Assembly (NCBI GenBank): GCA_902776365.1
Contig: CACYPU010000004.1
Span: forward strand, 1-64,000
Direction: 5' to 3'
DNA from: an uncultured Bacteroidota bacterium
GTDB lineage: Bacteria > Bacteroidota > Bacteroidia > Bacteroidales > P3
DNA length: 64,000 bases
This document shows positions 63,615 to 64,000 of this stretch, piece by piece; positions within the stretch are counted from its first letter, which is position 1, and the number at the start of each line of letters is the position of its first letter. The translations under genes were made by a program, and so were the position numbers. Below the pieces are notes generated by a model. It was not told where the DNA came from and made no database searches. It saw only the letters and a list, made by a program, of their open reading frames with translations.

Positions 63615-64000
63615 ATGTCAATAAAAGAAATAGAACAGCAAATCATCGACGAGTTCGCCAATTTCGACGAATGGCTCGACCGCTACGCCTACCTCATCGA
63701 CCTCGGCAAGGAATGCCCCGTCATCGACGAGAAAGACAAGACCGAGGAGAACCTCATCCGCGGATGCCAGAGCCGTGTGTGGCTCAGCTGCGAGCAGCGC
63801 GACGGACGCCTCTACTTCCGCGCCGACAGCGACGCCGTCATCACCCGCGGCATCATCTCCCTCCTCATCCGCGCCCTCGACGGACAGACGCCGCAGGACA
63901 TCCTCGATGCCGACCTCGCCTTCATCGACGCCATCGGCCTCAAGGAGCATCTCTCCCCCACCCGCTCCAACGGCCTCACCTCCATGGTCAAGCAGATGAA
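63615..64000 (+). CDS. sufE: SufE-family sulfur acceptor (3' partial)
   Basis: At least 128 residues of a SufE protein, which takes persulfide from the cysteine desulfurase SufS for Fe-S cluster assembly. Motifs: FDEWLDRYAYLIDLGKECP, then NLIRGCQSRVWL containing the active Cys, and ITRGIISLLIRALDGQTPQD. It starts one base after the permease stop and runs off the window end near SPTRSNGLTSMVKQM, close to the usual C-terminus. Confidence 0.93.
   Translation, partial: MSIKEIEQQIIDEFANFDEWLDRYAYLIDLGKECPVIDEKDKTEENLIRGCQSRVWLSCEQRDGRLYFRADSDAVITRGIISLLIRALDGQTPQDILDADLAFIDAIGLKEHLSPTRSNGLTSMVKQM

Noticed and set aside
1-64000. tRNA or rRNA genes, IS elements or phage genes
   Set aside because: I looked in every intergenic gap on both strands. 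I found no cloverleaf-like sequence, transposase, integrase or terminal inverted repeats.

Overview
The window comes from a member of the Bacteroidota, most likely an uncultured Bacteroidales. Three things in the sequence support this. It carries a type IX secretion system (T9SS) operon with T9SS cargo proteins. Its promoters follow the Bacteroidota form (TTTG, about 20 bp, TAnnTTTG, usually followed by CA). Its start codons lack Shine-Dalgarno sequences. Coding DNA is GC-rich with C-ending codons and intergenic DNA is AT-rich. I see no tRNA, rRNA, CRISPR array, IS element or prophage. After start-site correction no gene-free stretch exceeds 300 bp.

Layout. (1) 1-5.4 kb: the end of a split transketolase fused to a zinc ribbon, two small lipoproteins, an esterase-LysM protein and an SF1 helicase that diverge from a palindromic double promoter. 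(2) 5.4-7.5 kb: a DRTGG / RsbW-like ATPase / [FeFe]-hydrogenase-like cassette. (3) 7.8-14.1 kb, minus strand: a phosphonate operon running CDP-alcohol phosphotransferase, flippase-cytidylyltransferase fusion, PEP mutase, phosphonopyruvate decarboxylase, AEP transaminase. It should make 2-aminoethylphosphonate, activate it as CMP-AEP and place it on a lipid or glycan. (4) 14.3-16.8 kb: polysaccharide deacetylase, KdsC and RlpA. (5) 16.9-23.9 kb: the T9SS core porP-porK-porL-porM-porN plus a second porN-like gene. (6) 24.1-31.9 kb: RluD, a T9SS cargo, a PASTA protein, MiaB, the T9SS plug protein and TilS. (7) 31.9-43.7 kb: one 3,926-residue T9SS surface protein. (8) 44-49.3 kb: RlmB, a LolD-like ATPase, HutI and a type-B T9SS cargo. 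(9) 49.5-60.5 kb: an unknown exported protein, RuvB, a Usp protein, a YhiN flavoprotein, an ABC-F protein, TonB and an AddA-like helicase-nuclease. (10) 60.7-64 kb: the methylmalonyl-CoA mutase small subunit, an LptF/LptG permease and SufE (cut by the window end).

Functionally, the window is dominated by envelope construction and export. It holds the T9SS motor and ring, the plug, three cargo proteins, TonB, LPS-related genes (KdsC, LptF/G) and a phosphonate decoration pathway. The least explained structures are non-coding. Two 89-bp intergenic elements are each built from eight mirrored 11-bp iterons. Many families of short word-like repeats occur both between genes and in frame inside genes. 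The promoters also share an extended -33 motif.
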